A DNA stretch of 64,000 bases from contig NZ_JAVBIJ010000001.1 in NCBI RefSeq assembly GCF_032193765.1, positions 2,108,001 through 2,172,000 of the forward strand, read 5' to 3'. Shown here piece by piece: positions 1 to 9,591 of the stretch. The notes under the pieces are model-generated. The model saw nothing but the letters and a program-made list of their open reading frames with translations. It searched no databases and had not been told where the DNA came from. Origin of the DNA: Rhodoferax potami (lineage in GTDB: Bacteria; Pseudomonadota; Gammaproteobacteria; Burkholderiales; Burkholderiaceae_C). The position numbers and the translations under genes are program-made. Numbering within the stretch: the stretch's first letter is position 1; every line of letters starts with the position of its first letter.

Positions 1-1
1 C

Positions 2-1660
2 AGCATGGTGGACGGGCTTGTCACCGTGGACCGCACAGGAAAGGTTCACACCTTCAACAATGCTGCGTGCCGCATGATGGGGTTGGATGCGGTGACCGAG
101 CAACCGCAGCACCTGAACGACCTTTTGGGCACAACGCTGCCGGCAGATGGGCAGGGGCACCTCGAACTGCTGCATGCGGCAGAAAGCGCGCAAGGCGGCA
201 ACTTTGAAGTGGGCGGGCTCGACAAGGGCGGTGCGCTACGGCCTATCAGCCTGTCGGCCTCCAAAATCCCGTTTTCAGAACCCGAAACCTTTGTGGTGAC
301 GCTGCGGGACATTACCCAACAACGCCACGACGAGGAAGAAATCCGGCGACTGGCGTTTTATGACCCCTTGACCAACCTGCCCAACCGGCGCTTGCTGATG
401 GACCGGGTCCGGCAAGCCATGATCAACAGCGCACGCCACGGACGCCATGGGGCGCTGATGTTTCTGGACCTCGACCATTTCAAGCTGCTCAACGACACCT
501 TGGGCCACGACGTGGGCGATGAGCTCTTGCAGCAAGTGGCAACCCGCTTGCGCATGTGTATCCGCGAGGGCGACAGCGTGGCACGCCTGGGCGGCGATGA
601 ATTTGTGGTGTTGCTGGAGGACTTGAGCCCCAACCCCAACGAAGCGGCGAGCCATGCCGAGTTTGTGGCGCACAAGATCCTGGATTTGCTGGCGCAACCC
701 TACCGCATGCGCGGACACCTGCACAACAGCACGCCCAGCATCGGAATCGTGGTGTTTTTCGAAGACCACGAAACGATTGACGAGCTGCTCAAGAAAGCAG
801 ACGTTGCCATGTACCAGGCCAAGTCGGCCGGCAGAAATACGGCCCGCTTTTTCGACCCCGTGATGCAAGCCGCCGCCGCGACCCATGCGGCAATGGCGCA
901 GGAGATCAAAGTCGGTATCGAGCGGAACGAATTTGTGCTGCATTACCAGGTCCAAATTGACGCCCGCGGCCACTGCACCGGGGCAGAAGCCTTGGTGCGC
1001 TGGAACCACCGGGTCAGGGGTTTGGTGTCGCCGGCGCACTTCATTCCCTTGGCCGAGGAAACCGGCATGATCTTGCCCCTGGGTTACTGGGTGTTGGACT
1101 CTGCGTGCCAACAGTTGGCGGCATGGAGCCGCAACCCCGCTACGGCCCACTGGACCCTGGCCGTCAACGTGAGCGCGGCACAACTGGCCCAACCCGGTTT
1201 TGTAGAAAGCGTGAAGAAGGCCTTGCTGCACAGCCAAGCACCCGCCACCCAACTGAAACTGGAGTTGACAGAAAGTATGCTGGCCAATGATGTGGAGGGC
1301 ATCATCACGAAGATGATGGACATCAAGGCACTGGGTGTGAACTTTTCGCTGGATGATTTCGGCACCGGCTACTCGTCACTCTCTTACCTGAAGCGCTTGC
1401 CACTGTCACAACTCAAGATCGACAAATCGTTTGTGCGGGATGTGCTCACCGACCCGAGCGACGCGGTGATCGCCCGCACCGTGGTGGCACTCGGCCATAG
1501 CCTCGGCCTGACCGTCATTGCCGAGGGCGTGGAAACTCCGGAACAAAGAGACGCATTGGCGGCCATGCAGTGCGATGCCTTTCAAGGCTATTTTTTCGGC
1601 AGGCCGGTGCCACCAGAGGCACTCATGGCAGACATGGCGATACAACTCCCTGCCCCATAA
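2..1660 (+). CDS. PAS-GGDEF-EAL c-di-GMP enzyme, 5' partial
   Basis: This is a c-di-GMP diguanylate cyclase/phosphodiesterase whose N-terminus lies outside the window. The first in-frame ATG (base 5) falls inside a PAS-like start (SMVDGLVTVD), so the real start is upstream. After the PAS domain comes a GGDEF domain with an intact GGDEF motif (near base 595) and an RxxD inhibitory site (REGD) five residues before it. A full EAL domain follows, with EALVRW, NVSAAQL, ELTES, DDFGTGYSS, KIDKSF and EGVETPEQ. The motifs for both synthesis and hydrolysis of c-di-GMP are therefore present, and feedback inhibition of the cyclase is expected. It lies 63 bp upstream of a periplasmic binding protein gene and a second GGDEF-EAL gene on the same strand, which suggests a local c-di-GMP signalling cluster. 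The signal sensed is unknown because the N-terminus is missing. Confidence 0.93.
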   Translation, partial: SMVDGLVTVDRTGKVHTFNNAACRMMGLDAVTEQPQHLNDLLGTTLPADGQGHLELLHAAESAQGGNFEVGGLDKGGALRPISLSASKIPFSEPETFVVTLRDITQQRHDEEEIRRLAFYDPLTNLPNRRLLMDRVRQAMINSARHGRHGALMFLDLDHFKLLNDTLGHDVGDELLQQVATRLRMCIREGDSVARLGGDEFVVLLEDLSPNPNEAASHAEFVAHKILDLLAQPYRMRGHLHNSTPSIGIVVFFEDHETIDELLKKADVAMYQAKSAGRNTARFFDPVMQAAAATHAAMAQEIKVGIERNEFVLHYQVQIDARGHCTGAEALVRWNHRVRGLVSPAHFIPLAEETGMILPLGYWVLDSACQQLAAWSRNPATAHWTLAVNVSAAQLAQPGFVESVKKALLHSQAPATQLKLELTESMLANDVEGIITKMMDIKALGVNFSLDDFGTGYSSLSYLKRLPLSQLKIDKSFVRDVLTDPSDAVIARTVVALGHSLGLTVIAEGVETPEQRDALAAMQCDAFQGYFFGRPVPPEALMADMAIQLPAP

Positions 1661-1723
1661 TGAAAGCTCACACAAAGCCGCTTCGGTGTCACCTTGCCTC
1701 GACTGAATTGAAGGAGTACACCC

Positions 1724-2818
1724 TTGACGCTACACGTTGAGTTGTGCCGCCACGCCGCACGGGTGCTGGGCCAGGCTTTCTTGACCTGCCTCGGGTTGGC
1801 CATGGCATTGATGCCCATAACCACTGCGGCATCACCCCAGCTCAAGCTCCGGGTCGTCGGAGGGCTGGCCGGATTAAATCAATACGTTCAACATGAAGAG
1901 CCGTTTTGGTCGCAGGAGCTGGCGCGACTGAGCGGTGGCAAGTACAGCGCTGAAATTGCACCCTTCGACCGGTCAGGCATTCCCGCCGAGGAAATGCTGC
2001 GCTTGATGTCACTGGGAGTCATTCCCTTTGGTACAGCGCTGCTGAGTGCCGCCACTTCACAGTACCCCATGTTCGGCGCCATGGACCTGTCGGGCCTGAA
2101 TCCGGACATGGCCAGTCTGAAAAGGCATGTAACGAGTTTCCGCCCATTCCTGCAAAAAACACTGCGCGAAAAACATGGCGTCGAGGCCCTGGCGATTTAC
2201 ACCTATCCGGCCCAAATCTTGTTCTGCAAAAAACCCTTGGCCAGCCTCCGCGAGCTGGAAAAGCGGCGTGTCCGGATCTCCTCGCCCAGCCAGGCAGACC
2301 TGATCCAAGGCTTGGGGGGCGTGCCGGTTTTGGTGGGGTTCGGGCAAATGCTGGCGCACCTGCAATCCGGCCATACCGAGTGCGCCATCACCGGCACCAT
2401 GTCGGGTAACACCATCGGCCTGTCTGACATCACAAGCCACATGTACAACCTGCCGTTTACCTGGGGACTGGCTATTTTCGGCGCCAATACGACGGCCTGG
2501 AATGCGCTGCCCTCAGACCTGAGGGCGCTCCTCAGAAAAGAGCTCGCAAGGCTGGAGACCGACATCTGGAATGCCAGCGAACGTGAGACCGCAGACGGGC
2601 TTGCCTGCAACCGCGGGGACCCCAGTTGCAAGCATGGTCGCCCCGGCAAAATGACCCAGATCAACCCCAGCCCCGACGACATCAAACTCGTCAGGGAGCT
2701 CGTCAAAACCACGGTCTTGCCGCGTTGGCAACAACGCTGCAATCAGCACTGCCGCGACATGTGGGAGAGCACCATCGGATCGGTCCCCAGCGACATGCCT
2801 TTTCCGAACAGCCGCTGA
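1724..2818 (+). CDS. orphan TRAP/DctP-type periplasmic solute-binding protein
   Basis: This 364-residue protein resembles TRAP-transporter (DctP family) solute-binding proteins. It has an N-terminal hydrophobic signal segment (about residues 12-32, ending near TTAASPQ), a mature part beginning LKLRVVGG, and the family's central region of CKKPLASLRELEKRRVRI followed by a conserved Gly/Pro stretch. The start is TTG, chosen because a good AAGGAG ribosome site sits at 1711-1716 with normal spacing; no ATG fits. Two Cys pairs (CNRGDPSC and CNQHC) could form disulfides. No TRAP membrane subunits (DctQ/DctM) are nearby. Its stop overlaps the start of the next gene (TGATG), so it is translationally coupled to a membrane GGDEF-EAL enzyme. 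I infer a sensory rather than a transport role; the ligand cannot be read from the sequence. Confidence 0.82.
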   Translation: MTLHVELCRHAARVLGQAFLTCLGLAMALMPITTAASPQLKLRVVGGLAGLNQYVQHEEPFWSQELARLSGGKYSAEIAPFDRSGIPAEEMLRLMSLGVIPFGTALLSAATSQYPMFGAMDLSGLNPDMASLKRHVTSFRPFLQKTLREKHGVEALAIYTYPAQILFCKKPLASLRELEKRRVRISSPSQADLIQGLGGVPVLVGFGQMLAHLQSGHTECAITGTMSGNTIGLSDITSHMYNLPFTWGLAIFGANTTAWNALPSDLRALLRKELARLETDIWNASERETADGLACNRGDPSCKHGRPGKMTQINPSPDDIKLVRELVKTTVLPRWQQRCNQHCRDMWESTIGSVPSDMPFPNSR

Positions 2819-5468
2819 TGGCCAAATTCATGTTCAAGGTCCACCATGCCTTGGTGACTGTGACCGCCCTGCTGATATTTGCGATTCTGGCAGCCAGCAC
2901 GGTCCTGATCCGTGATTTGCACAAAAATGCCGTCGCTGAAGCCCAAGCCCAGGCGACCCGCTTTGTGACCGGTGCCCAAGCCGCGGTGAACCGGAGCCTG
3001 CTGGGCATTGATGTGCTGCTGGCGAGCATGGGCAGTTTGCTGGGTCTGGAGAACATGCAAGCCGATTGGCTGGAAGGCCCGTTGGCGGGTAAATTGATTC
3101 AAGGTGCGACCCGCCAGAATCTGCTGGTGCGCAATGTCTGGCTCGTCGATGCACAAGGCACGGTTCTGGCCAGCTCCAGCAGCCCGGCGCCGGATGCGCC
3201 ACTGGAAATACCAGAGGGCTTTCTCAATGAGGCGCTTAGCCCCCCGTATCTATGTTGGCGATCAGCCGGCCACTCTTGAGCCCCAGCAGTGCAGAAATGG
3301 TGCTGCTGTTTGCCCGCCATTTGTCCTTGGCCGATGGCAGCAAGCTGTTGGCGATTGCCGAGGTTCCGGTCAACCTGTTGACGACGGTGTTGGTGCAAGG
3401 AGCAGACATCAGCCAGCTCGAAGCCACGATCGAACGCAGCAACGGCTACCTGCTCGCCAGTGTGCCGCCCCAAGAGTCCTTGAGCGGCCTTGCCTTGAGC
3501 CCGGTGATGAGCCCCCAGTCGCAGTTTGCAGTGCAGACCATGCCCTCCCGCATCCAGAACCGGCCCGCCCTGGTCGCTTCACGGCCCATGCTCTACAACG
3601 ACCTGCTGATCACGGTCAGCATCCCGATGGACACAGCGCTGGAAGAGTGGACCTTTCAGGCACGGCTGATCGGCATGCTGAGCCTGTTGTTCAGCTTCTT
3701 GATTGCGGCGGCCGGCTACGCGGGCTTGCGCTATGTTGAAAGCATGGGCCGTGCCCAGCGCTCGATCAGCCATGCCAAGGCCACCACAGACCAGGCGCTG
3801 GAGTCGATGGAAAGTGGCTTTTTGCTGCTGGATGCCGAGCGCAAGGTCATCACCTGGAACCGGCGCTACCTGGAAATCTACCCGTGGCAGGCGCCACACA
3901 TCCGGGTGGGGCACTCGTTTGAGGCTCTGCTGATGATTACCGCTGTTGAAACCCTAGGCGATGTGCCCCGCGAAACCCTGCAGCAGTGGGTCACCACGCG
4001 CATGGAGTTGCTGCAACACGGGGTGCATAACCATGAACGGGAGTTCCCCAACGGCCGGATCATTGAAATCACCGAACGGCCGACCCCCGGTGGTGGCGTT
4101 GTCATCACTTACCAAGACGTGACCCGCTTGCGGCGCGCGAGCGCGGAAATTGAGCAACTCGCATTTTTTGATCCCCTCACGAGCCTGCCCAACCGCCGCT
4201 TGTTGTCAGACCGGTTGCAGCAAGCGCTGATGACCAGCGTGCGCAGCGGCCGGCGTGGCGCCTTGTTGTTCATGGACCTGGACCACTTCAAAACCCTGAA
4301 CGACACTGCGGGGCATGACGTGGGAGACATGCTGCTGCAGCAGGTTGCTGTACGCATCAAAGCCTGTGTCCGCGAGGGCGACACCGTCGCCCGGCTGGGC
4401 GGCGACGAGTTTGTTGTCATGCTGCTGGACTTGAGCCCCGAGACCATGGAAGCCGCGCGCCAAGCCCGCCTGGTGGGCGACAACATTTTGCGGGCGATGG
4501 CCGAGCCTTTTGAGCTGGGAGACAAGCAACACCGGAGTTCCTGCAGCCTGGGGGCCACTTTGTTCGGGGATACCGCGCAAGACGCTGCAGAGCTGCTCAA
4601 GCAAGCGGATATTGCGATGTACCAGGTCAAAAACAACGGGCGCAACGCGTTCTGTTTCTTTGACCCCGGCATGCTGACCGCCATCGAGGCCCGTGCCCGC
4701 CTGGAAGTCGATCTGCGCAAGAGCCTGGACGATCAACATTTCGAGCTTTATTACCAGCAGCAGGTCAATGAAGAGGGCCAGGTCGTGGGTGCCGAGGCCC
4801 TCGTCCGCTGGCACCATCTGGATAACGGCTTGGTGCTGCCCGGGCAGTTCATCGGGCTCGCGGAAGAAACCGGCCTCATCCTGCCCATGGGTCAATGGGT
4901 GCTGGAGCAAGCCTGTACGCAACTGGCCATGTGGCAGCGCCAGCCCCGGAGCCGTGACCTGCAGCTCTCGGTCAACGTCAGCGCCCGCCAGTTCCGGCAA
5001 GCGGATTTTGTAGACCGGGTGGCCAGGATCTTGCGCGCGACTGGCGCACGGGCCGACCTTTTGAAGCTGGAGCTGACAGAAAGCCTGGTACTGGATAACG
5101 TGGAAGACACGATCCAAAAAATGAACGCGCTCAAAACCCTAGGTGTGCGGTTCTCGATGGATGACTTCGGGACCGGCCACTCTTCGCTTTCTTACCTGAC
5201 ACGCCTGCCGCTGGACCAGCTCAAGATCGACCAGTCTTTTGTGCGGAATATCGGCTCGCAGTCGACCGACTCGATCATCATCCAAACCATCATCGGCATG
5301 GGCAACAACCTCGGGCTCGAAGTGCTGGCCGAGGGGGTGGAAACAGAAGCCCAGCGCGACTTCCTCTCCGCCCATGGCTGCCACCTGAAACAGGGCTTTT
5401 TGTTCGGGCCACCGCTGCCAGCCCCTGAATTCATCAAAGCGCTACATGCTGAAGAAATCAGCCTCTAG
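2818..5468 (+). pseudogene. membrane GGDEF-EAL enzyme, frameshifted at a C6 tract
   Basis: The reading frame opens at ATG 2818, overlapping the stop of the binding-protein gene. It encodes a membrane segment (about residues 8-30) and a periplasmic sensor-like domain, then stops at about 3279. The matching continuation lies in another frame from about 3246: the rest of the sensor domain, a second membrane helix (about 3667-3730), a PAS-like domain, GGDEF (RLGGDEF, with REGD I-site) and EAL (EALVRW, DDFGTGHSS, EGVETEAQ). The frames join if one C is added to the run of six C at 3240-3245, giving SPPVSMLAISRP. The second part could be translated from ATG 3252 or its surroundings, but it would lack the first membrane helix. 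This may be a real mutation, a phase-variable tract or a sequencing error. All catalytic motifs are intact, which argues for a recent event. Confidence 0.8.
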
Positions 5469-5511
5469 CGCTCGTAAATATTGCGCAGGTAGCTATATTT
5501 TTTATAGCAAA
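5454..5511 (+). repeat. dispersed CTAGCGC...GCTAT/ATAGC element, copy 1
   Basis: This copy carries GAAATCAGCCTCTAGCGCTC, then AATATTGCGC, then AGCTAT with a T-rich loop and ATAGCAAA. The last part can fold as a small GCTAT/ATAGC hairpin. The TAG inside CTAGCGC is the stop codon of the upstream GGDEF-EAL gene (5466-5468), so the element encodes that protein's last residues (EISL). It ends 2 bp before the stop codon of convergent queF. Confidence 0.75.
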
Positions 5512-5512
5512 T

Positions 5513-6358
5513 TTATTGTCGGGCGGTGCGGGTGTTGCCCGGCAAAGCTTGCGGGTGGCTGGTGCGCAGGGGGTTGATATCCAGCCCGCCACGGCGGGTG
5601 TAGCGCGCATACACCGTCAATTTGGCGGGCTTGCAGCGGGCCCAGATGTCCATAAAGATGCGCTCCACGCATTGTTCGTGGAACTCGTTGTGGTTGCGAA
5701 AACTCACCAGATACTGCAACAAGCCTTCCTGCTGGATCTGCAAACCGGTGTAGCTGATCTGCACACTGCCCCAATCGGGCTGGCCGGTCACCAGGCAGTT
5801 GCTTTTGAGCAGGTTACTCACCAGCACCTCGGTCACAATGCCTTCTGCCGCCGGCGCCGTGACCAGCAGTTCAGGCGCGGGCTGGTAGTGGGTGCACTCC
5901 ACATCCAGGCGATCCAGGCTCAGGCCATCCAGCTCATACACCGGCTCGCGGTCGAACTGCTCGGCCGCAATCAAGCGCACACCGACCGATTGCACCGGGC
6001 CGCCCCGCCACGCCGCCTCCGCAATATCCGCCCGCAAACGGGCCAGCACTTCGGAGGCATCGGCAAAACGGGTGTTGTTGAAGCTGTTGAGATACAGCTT
6101 GAAAGACTTGCTTTCGATGATGTTGGGCGTCTCAGCAGGGATGGTGAAGTGCGCCAACGCGACCTGGGGCTTGCCGCGCAGGTTGAGCCAGCTCAGCTCA
6201 AATGCCGTCCACATGTCGGCGCCGAAAAACGGAGCAGCACCGGTAATACCGATCTCCGCGCGCTTGCCCGCTCGGGGGATAGGAAACAACAACGAAGCGT
6301 CGTACTGATCGACATACGCCGAAGATTTGCCAAGTTGGGATTGCTCAGGGGTGTTCAT
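5513..6358 (-). CDS. queF: NADPH-dependent 7-cyano-7-deazaguanine reductase QueF
   Basis: QueF reduces preQ0 to preQ1 in the biosynthesis of the tRNA-modified base queuosine. The 281-residue length fits the long, two-domain (E. coli-type) QueF subfamily. The family motif [13 protein letters not shown] is present in the N-terminal half. The catalytic cysteine lies in [13 protein letters not shown] (Cys188). The C-terminal half carries [15 protein letters not shown], with the histidine/glutamate substrate-binding residues. The ATG start immediately follows the stop codon of the upstream alpha/beta hydrolase (stop at 6359-6361), so the two are probably co-transcribed, although no functional link is obvious. 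No preQ1 riboswitch-like leader is possible here because there is no intergenic space. Confidence 0.97.
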   Translation of the reverse strand: MNTPEQSQLGKSSAYVDQYDASLLFPIPRAGKRAEIGITGAAPFFGADMWTAFELSWLNLRGKPQVALAHFTIPAETPNIIESKSFKLYLNSFNNTRFADASEVLARLRADIAEAAWRGGPVQSVGVRLIAAEQFDREPVYELDGLSLDRLDVECTHYQPAPELLVTAPAAEGIVTEVLVSNLLKSNCLVTGQPDWGSVQISYTGLQIQQEGLLQYLVSFRNHNEFHEQCVERIFMDIWARCKPAKLTVYARYTRRGGLDINPLRTSHPQALPGNTRTARQ

Positions 6359-7258
6359 TCAATGTTTCCGGTCAAAGTGGGCCAGCAGCGCGGCCAGAAT
6401 GCGGCGCACAGGCTCGGTGGGCAGGTCATGGCCCATGCCCTCAATGGGCAAGAGGGTCGCGCCCGGGATGCGACGGGCTGTGTCTTCACCGCAGGCAAAA
6501 GGAATCAACGGGTCGGCGGTGCCGTGGATGACCAAGGTGGGCGCCGTGATGCGGGGCAATAGCGCGGTGCGCGCACCATCTGCCACCACGGCCAGCATTT
6601 GCCGCAAGGTGCCCACCGGGTACATAGCGCGGTCCACGCCCCGGGCAATCCGGGCCCGCAAATCGTCTTCTGGCGTAGGGAAGGCGGGGCTGCCGATCGC
6701 CTGAAACAGGCGCAATGAGTGCTCCACCATCTCGGCTTTGCTGCTGCCAGTAGGGCGCCGCAGCATGGCGCGCAAGACCTCCGGCGCCGGACCGGGCAGG
6801 CCTTTCGCACTGCTGCTACTCATGATGCTGGTAAGGCTCAACACGCGTTGAGGCGCTGCAAGGGTCACGCGTTGGGCAATCATTCCGCCCATGCTCATGC
6901 CCACGACATGGGCCTTTTGCACGCCCACTGCATCGAGGACACCCAGCGCATCCGCCGCCATATCGCTCAAGCTGTAAGGTGCAGCGGGGGTAAAGCCGAA
7001 CTTGTGCTGCAAGCTGGCCCAAAAAATATTGGGTTTGCCCGCCTCTTCGATGCGGCTGCTCAGCCCTACGTCGCGATTGTCGAAGCGGATCACGCGGTAG
7101 CCTGCGGCCTCCAAACCCTGCACCAGATCGGCGGGCCATGCAATCAACTGCAGACCCAGCCCCATGATGAGCAGCACCGCCGGTTTGCCGGCAAAAGCGG
7201 GGTCGCGCTGGGCGCTGTCTTCGACTTCGATATTGATACCGTTTGCTCTTATTTTCAT
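6359..7258 (-). CDS. alpha/beta hydrolase
   Basis: This is a 299-residue alpha/beta-hydrolase-fold protein. It has the oxyanion region LLIMGLGLQ, the nucleophile elbow GMSMGGMIAQ (serine), an acid in GTADPLIPF and the catalytic histidine in IEGMGHDLP, in the usual order. A cap region with many arginines lies between strands 6 and 7. The substrate cannot be predicted; relatives are called aclacinomycin methylesterase-like or TesA/PldB-like hydrolases. The ATG start and first codons (MKIRANG) are supplied by the dispersed repeat that fills the gap to yaaA, and no good Shine-Dalgarno is visible there. The stop directly abuts queF. It probably forms a loose operon yaaA - hydrolase - queF. Confidence 0.88.
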   Translation of the reverse strand: MKIRANGINIEVEDSAQRDPAFAGKPAVLLIMGLGLQLIAWPADLVQGLEAAGYRVIRFDNRDVGLSSRIEEAGKPNIFWASLQHKFGFTPAAPYSLSDMAADALGVLDAVGVQKAHVVGMSMGGMIAQRVTLAAPQRVLSLTSIMSSSSAKGLPGPAPEVLRAMLRRPTGSSKAEMVEHSLRLFQAIGSPAFPTPEDDLRARIARGVDRAMYPVGTLRQMLAVVADGARTALLPRITAPTLVIHGTADPLIPFACGEDTARRIPGATLLPIEGMGHDLPTEPVRRILAALLAHFDRKH

Positions 7259-7290
7259 AGCTCCTCGCGCAATATCAACGGGCGCTCAGC
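7242..7290 (-). repeat. dispersed element, copy 2 (spans yaaA stop to hydrolase start)
   Basis: Read on the minus strand this copy is TGAGCGCCCG, then GATATTGCGC, then GAGCTATGAAAATAAGAGC. It fits the element consensus with the CTAGCGC head changed to CTGAGCGC. The TGA in the head is the stop codon of yaaA (7286-7288) and the ATG inside GCTATG is the start codon of the hydrolase (7256-7258). The whole 27-bp intergenic space is therefore made of the element. Confidence 0.65.
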
Positions 7291-8059
7291 CCTGTTTTCT
7301 TCTGAAAACCAACCGCTCCTGCGTGGACTCTTCAGCGGCAAATGTATAGCCCTCCACATCAAACCCTTTGAGCTGCTCAGGCGTGCTCAGGCGGTTCTCG
7401 ATGGCGTAGCGCGCCATCAGGCCCCGCGCTTTTTTGGCAAAAAAGCTGATGATTTTGTATTTGCCGTCTTTGTATTCCTGGAACACGCACTCCACCACCC
7501 GGCCCTTCAGGGCTTTGAGGTCCACCGACTTGAAGTACTCGTTCGACGCCAAGTTCACCACCACCGGGGTGGTGTCAGCTTTCAGGCGGGTGTTCAGGTA
7601 GTCCGAGAGCTGGCTGCCCCAGTAGTGGTAAAGGTTGTTGCCGTGCGGGCCCTTGAGGCCAGTGCCCATCTCGAGCCGGTAAGGCTGCATCAGGTCCAGC
7701 GGGCGCAACACGCCATAGAGGCCACTCAAAATACACAAATGATCTTGCGCCCAAGCCAGGTCCTCAGCGCCCAGGGTCTTGGCGTCCAGCCCGTCATACA
7801 CATCGCCGTTGAATGCCAGCACGGCTTGGCGGGCGTTCTTCTGGGTGGCTTTAGGGGACCAGGCTTCATAGCGCGCTACGTTGAGGGTGGAGAGCTTGTC
7901 GCTCAGATCCATTAGCTCGGCAATTTGTTGCGGCGAATACGCGCGCAGCAGGCCAATGAGCTCCGCCGACTGCTTCACGAACATCGGCGCGGTGTGTGGC
8001 TGGCCGTTCAGGGGGGTGTCGTAGTCCAGAGACTTGGCAGGAGAAATCAAAAACAACAT
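7286..8059 (-). CDS. yaaA: peroxide stress protein YaaA
   Basis: YaaA (DUF328/UPF0246) limits oxidative DNA damage. In E. coli it belongs to the OxyR regulon and lowers free intracellular iron; a DNA-binding fold has been described for the family. The 257-residue length is normal. The family start MLFLISPAKSLDY is intact, as are the internal motifs LMDLSDKLSTLN, ILSGLYGVLRPLD, YHYWG and NLASNEYFK. The ATG at 8057-8059 is the only sensible start. The stop codon lies in a dispersed repeat copy. It is the first gene of a minus-strand run with the alpha/beta hydrolase and queF, and is divergent from the phytase-like gene across about 150 bp in which I see no clear OxyR site. Confidence 0.95.
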   Translation of the reverse strand: MLFLISPAKSLDYDTPLNGQPHTAPMFVKQSAELIGLLRAYSPQQIAELMDLSDKLSTLNVARYEAWSPKATQKNARQAVLAFNGDVYDGLDAKTLGAEDLAWAQDHLCILSGLYGVLRPLDLMQPYRLEMGTGLKGPHGNNLYHYWGSQLSDYLNTRLKADTTPVVVNLASNEYFKSVDLKALKGRVVECVFQEYKDGKYKIISFFAKKARGLMARYAIENRLSTPEQLKGFDVEGYTFAAEESTQERLVFRRKQG

Positions 8060-8212
8060 GGCTATTCGGGACTGCGCGGGGCGGGCCGGCCAGTTTATCG
8101 CGAAGGCCGGTTACCCACAGGGCACGGGTGGCAAGCCCCGGCTGAGCGTCACAGCTTCTTCATATGAGCGGCTTAGTCTCGGCGCCTTCTTCAACAGGGA
8201 GTCTTGACCACC

Positions 8213-9589
8213 ATGATCGCTTTTTCCCCCACCCGTCTCGCTGCTGCACTCGCCTTGGCAGCGACTGCCATGAGCGCGTCCGCGCAAACGGAAGTGACCG
8301 CCGTGTTGGCCGGCCACGCGGCCTTGTCTACCTTCACCACGGTGGAAGCCCCCAAGGCTGCAGGCCCCTTCTTTGAGACCGCTGGCAAATTCAACGCCGC
8401 CAACCGCCAACGCACCGAAGTGCTGAACAGCATCGAAGGCGTTACCTTCGTGGGCGATGCCAAGTACCCCCGTAAATCCGGCGGCACCCTGCCTATCAAG
8501 GGCCAATCAGTGCAAGGGTTCTCGGGCATCGTTTCTTTGGGCAACGCCGAGTTTCTGGCCCTTACCGACAACGGCTTCGGCAGCAAACTCAACTCGCAAG
8601 ACGCACTGCTGATGGTGCACAACGTCAAAGCCGATTGGGCCAAGGGCGAAGTCACCCGCCTCAAAACCACCTTCCTGCACGACCCCGACCGCAAAGTGCC
8701 CTTCGCCATCCAGAACGAAGCCACCGCTGAGCGCTTTTTGACCGGCATCGATTTCGACCCTGAGTCCATCCAAGTGGTGGGCGATGAGTGGTGGATCGGC
8801 GACGAGTTCGGCCCTTATGTGCTGCGCGTCACCCCCCAAGGCAAGGTGCTGGGCGTGGTGGAGACCGTGGTGGGCGGGAAGGCCTACCGCAGCCCCGACC
8901 ACTACATGAACGGCCGCCTGCCCAACTACCCCGGCGACGCAAGCTTTGAAGCACGCCGCAGCGGTGGCTTTGAGCCCATGGCCAAGTCGCTGGACGGCAA
9001 AACCCTGTACCCCATGTTTGAGTGGCCCTTGTGGGACGGTGCCACCAAGGCCCAGGAAAGCCGCAACGGCAAGCCCTACACCCGCATTCTGGAACTGGAT
9101 GCCGCCAGCAAAACCTACAGCACCCGCCAGTGGAAATACGCGTTTGAAGAGGCGGGCAATGTGGCTGCCGACTTCCAGATGCTGAGCGCTACCACCGGCC
9201 TTGTTATTGAGCGTGATGACATGACCGAAGGCTCCGGCAACGTGTGTAAGGACGAGCCGCGCACCGACTGCTTCACCCGCCCTGCCAAGTTCAAGCGCGT
9301 CTACAAGATCGACTTCGCCCAAGCGGACGCCGATGGCTTTGTGAAGAAGGTGGCCTATATCGACCTCACCAAAATCGCTGATCCCCAGCGCTTGGCCAAG
9401 CTTGGGCCGAACGAGGAAACCTTTGTGCTGCCCCACCTCGGACCTGAAGGCCTGACGGTGGTAGACGCTAAACATATCGTGGTGGTGAACGACAACAACT
9501 TCCCTTACTCCAGCGGCCGCACACTGGGCAAGCCGGATGACAACGAGCTGACCCTGCTCAACATCCAGGCGCTCATTGACGCGAAGTAA
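8213..9589 (+). CDS. secreted esterase-like/phytase-like beta-propeller protein
   Basis: This is a 458-residue exported protein with a classical signal peptide (MIAFSPTRLAAALALAATA, cleavage near MSASA-QT). The mature part resembles the 'esterase-like activity of phytase' family (PF13449), with family features such as GFSGIVSL, LTDNGFGSK, GIDFDPESI, WWIGDEFGPYVLR and LPHLGPEGLTV. Many Asp/Asn residues suit a metal-binding beta-propeller acting on phosphate esters in the periplasm, but the substrate is unknown. I chose ATG 8213 rather than TTG 8204 because AGGGAG at 8197-8202 is too close to the TTG. Two cysteines (VCKDEPRTDC) may form a disulfide. No phosphate-uptake genes are adjacent. Confidence 0.85.
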   Translation: MIAFSPTRLAAALALAATAMSASAQTEVTAVLAGHAALSTFTTVEAPKAAGPFFETAGKFNAANRQRTEVLNSIEGVTFVGDAKYPRKSGGTLPIKGQSVQGFSGIVSLGNAEFLALTDNGFGSKLNSQDALLMVHNVKADWAKGEVTRLKTTFLHDPDRKVPFAIQNEATAERFLTGIDFDPESIQVVGDEWWIGDEFGPYVLRVTPQGKVLGVVETVVGGKAYRSPDHYMNGRLPNYPGDASFEARRSGGFEPMAKSLDGKTLYPMFEWPLWDGATKAQESRNGKPYTRILELDAASKTYSTRQWKYAFEEAGNVAADFQMLSATTGLVIERDDMTEGSGNVCKDEPRTDCFTRPAKFKRVYKIDFAQADADGFVKKVAYIDLTKIADPQRLAKLGPNEETFVLPHLGPEGLTVVDAKHIVVVNDNNFPYSSGRTLGKPDDNELTLLNIQALIDAK

Positions 9590-9591
9590 AC

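Noticed and set aside
5516..6562. Long open frame on the plus strand opposite queF and the hydrolase
   Set aside because: It is an antisense by-product of high GC; queF and the hydrolase have clear family motifs on the other strand.
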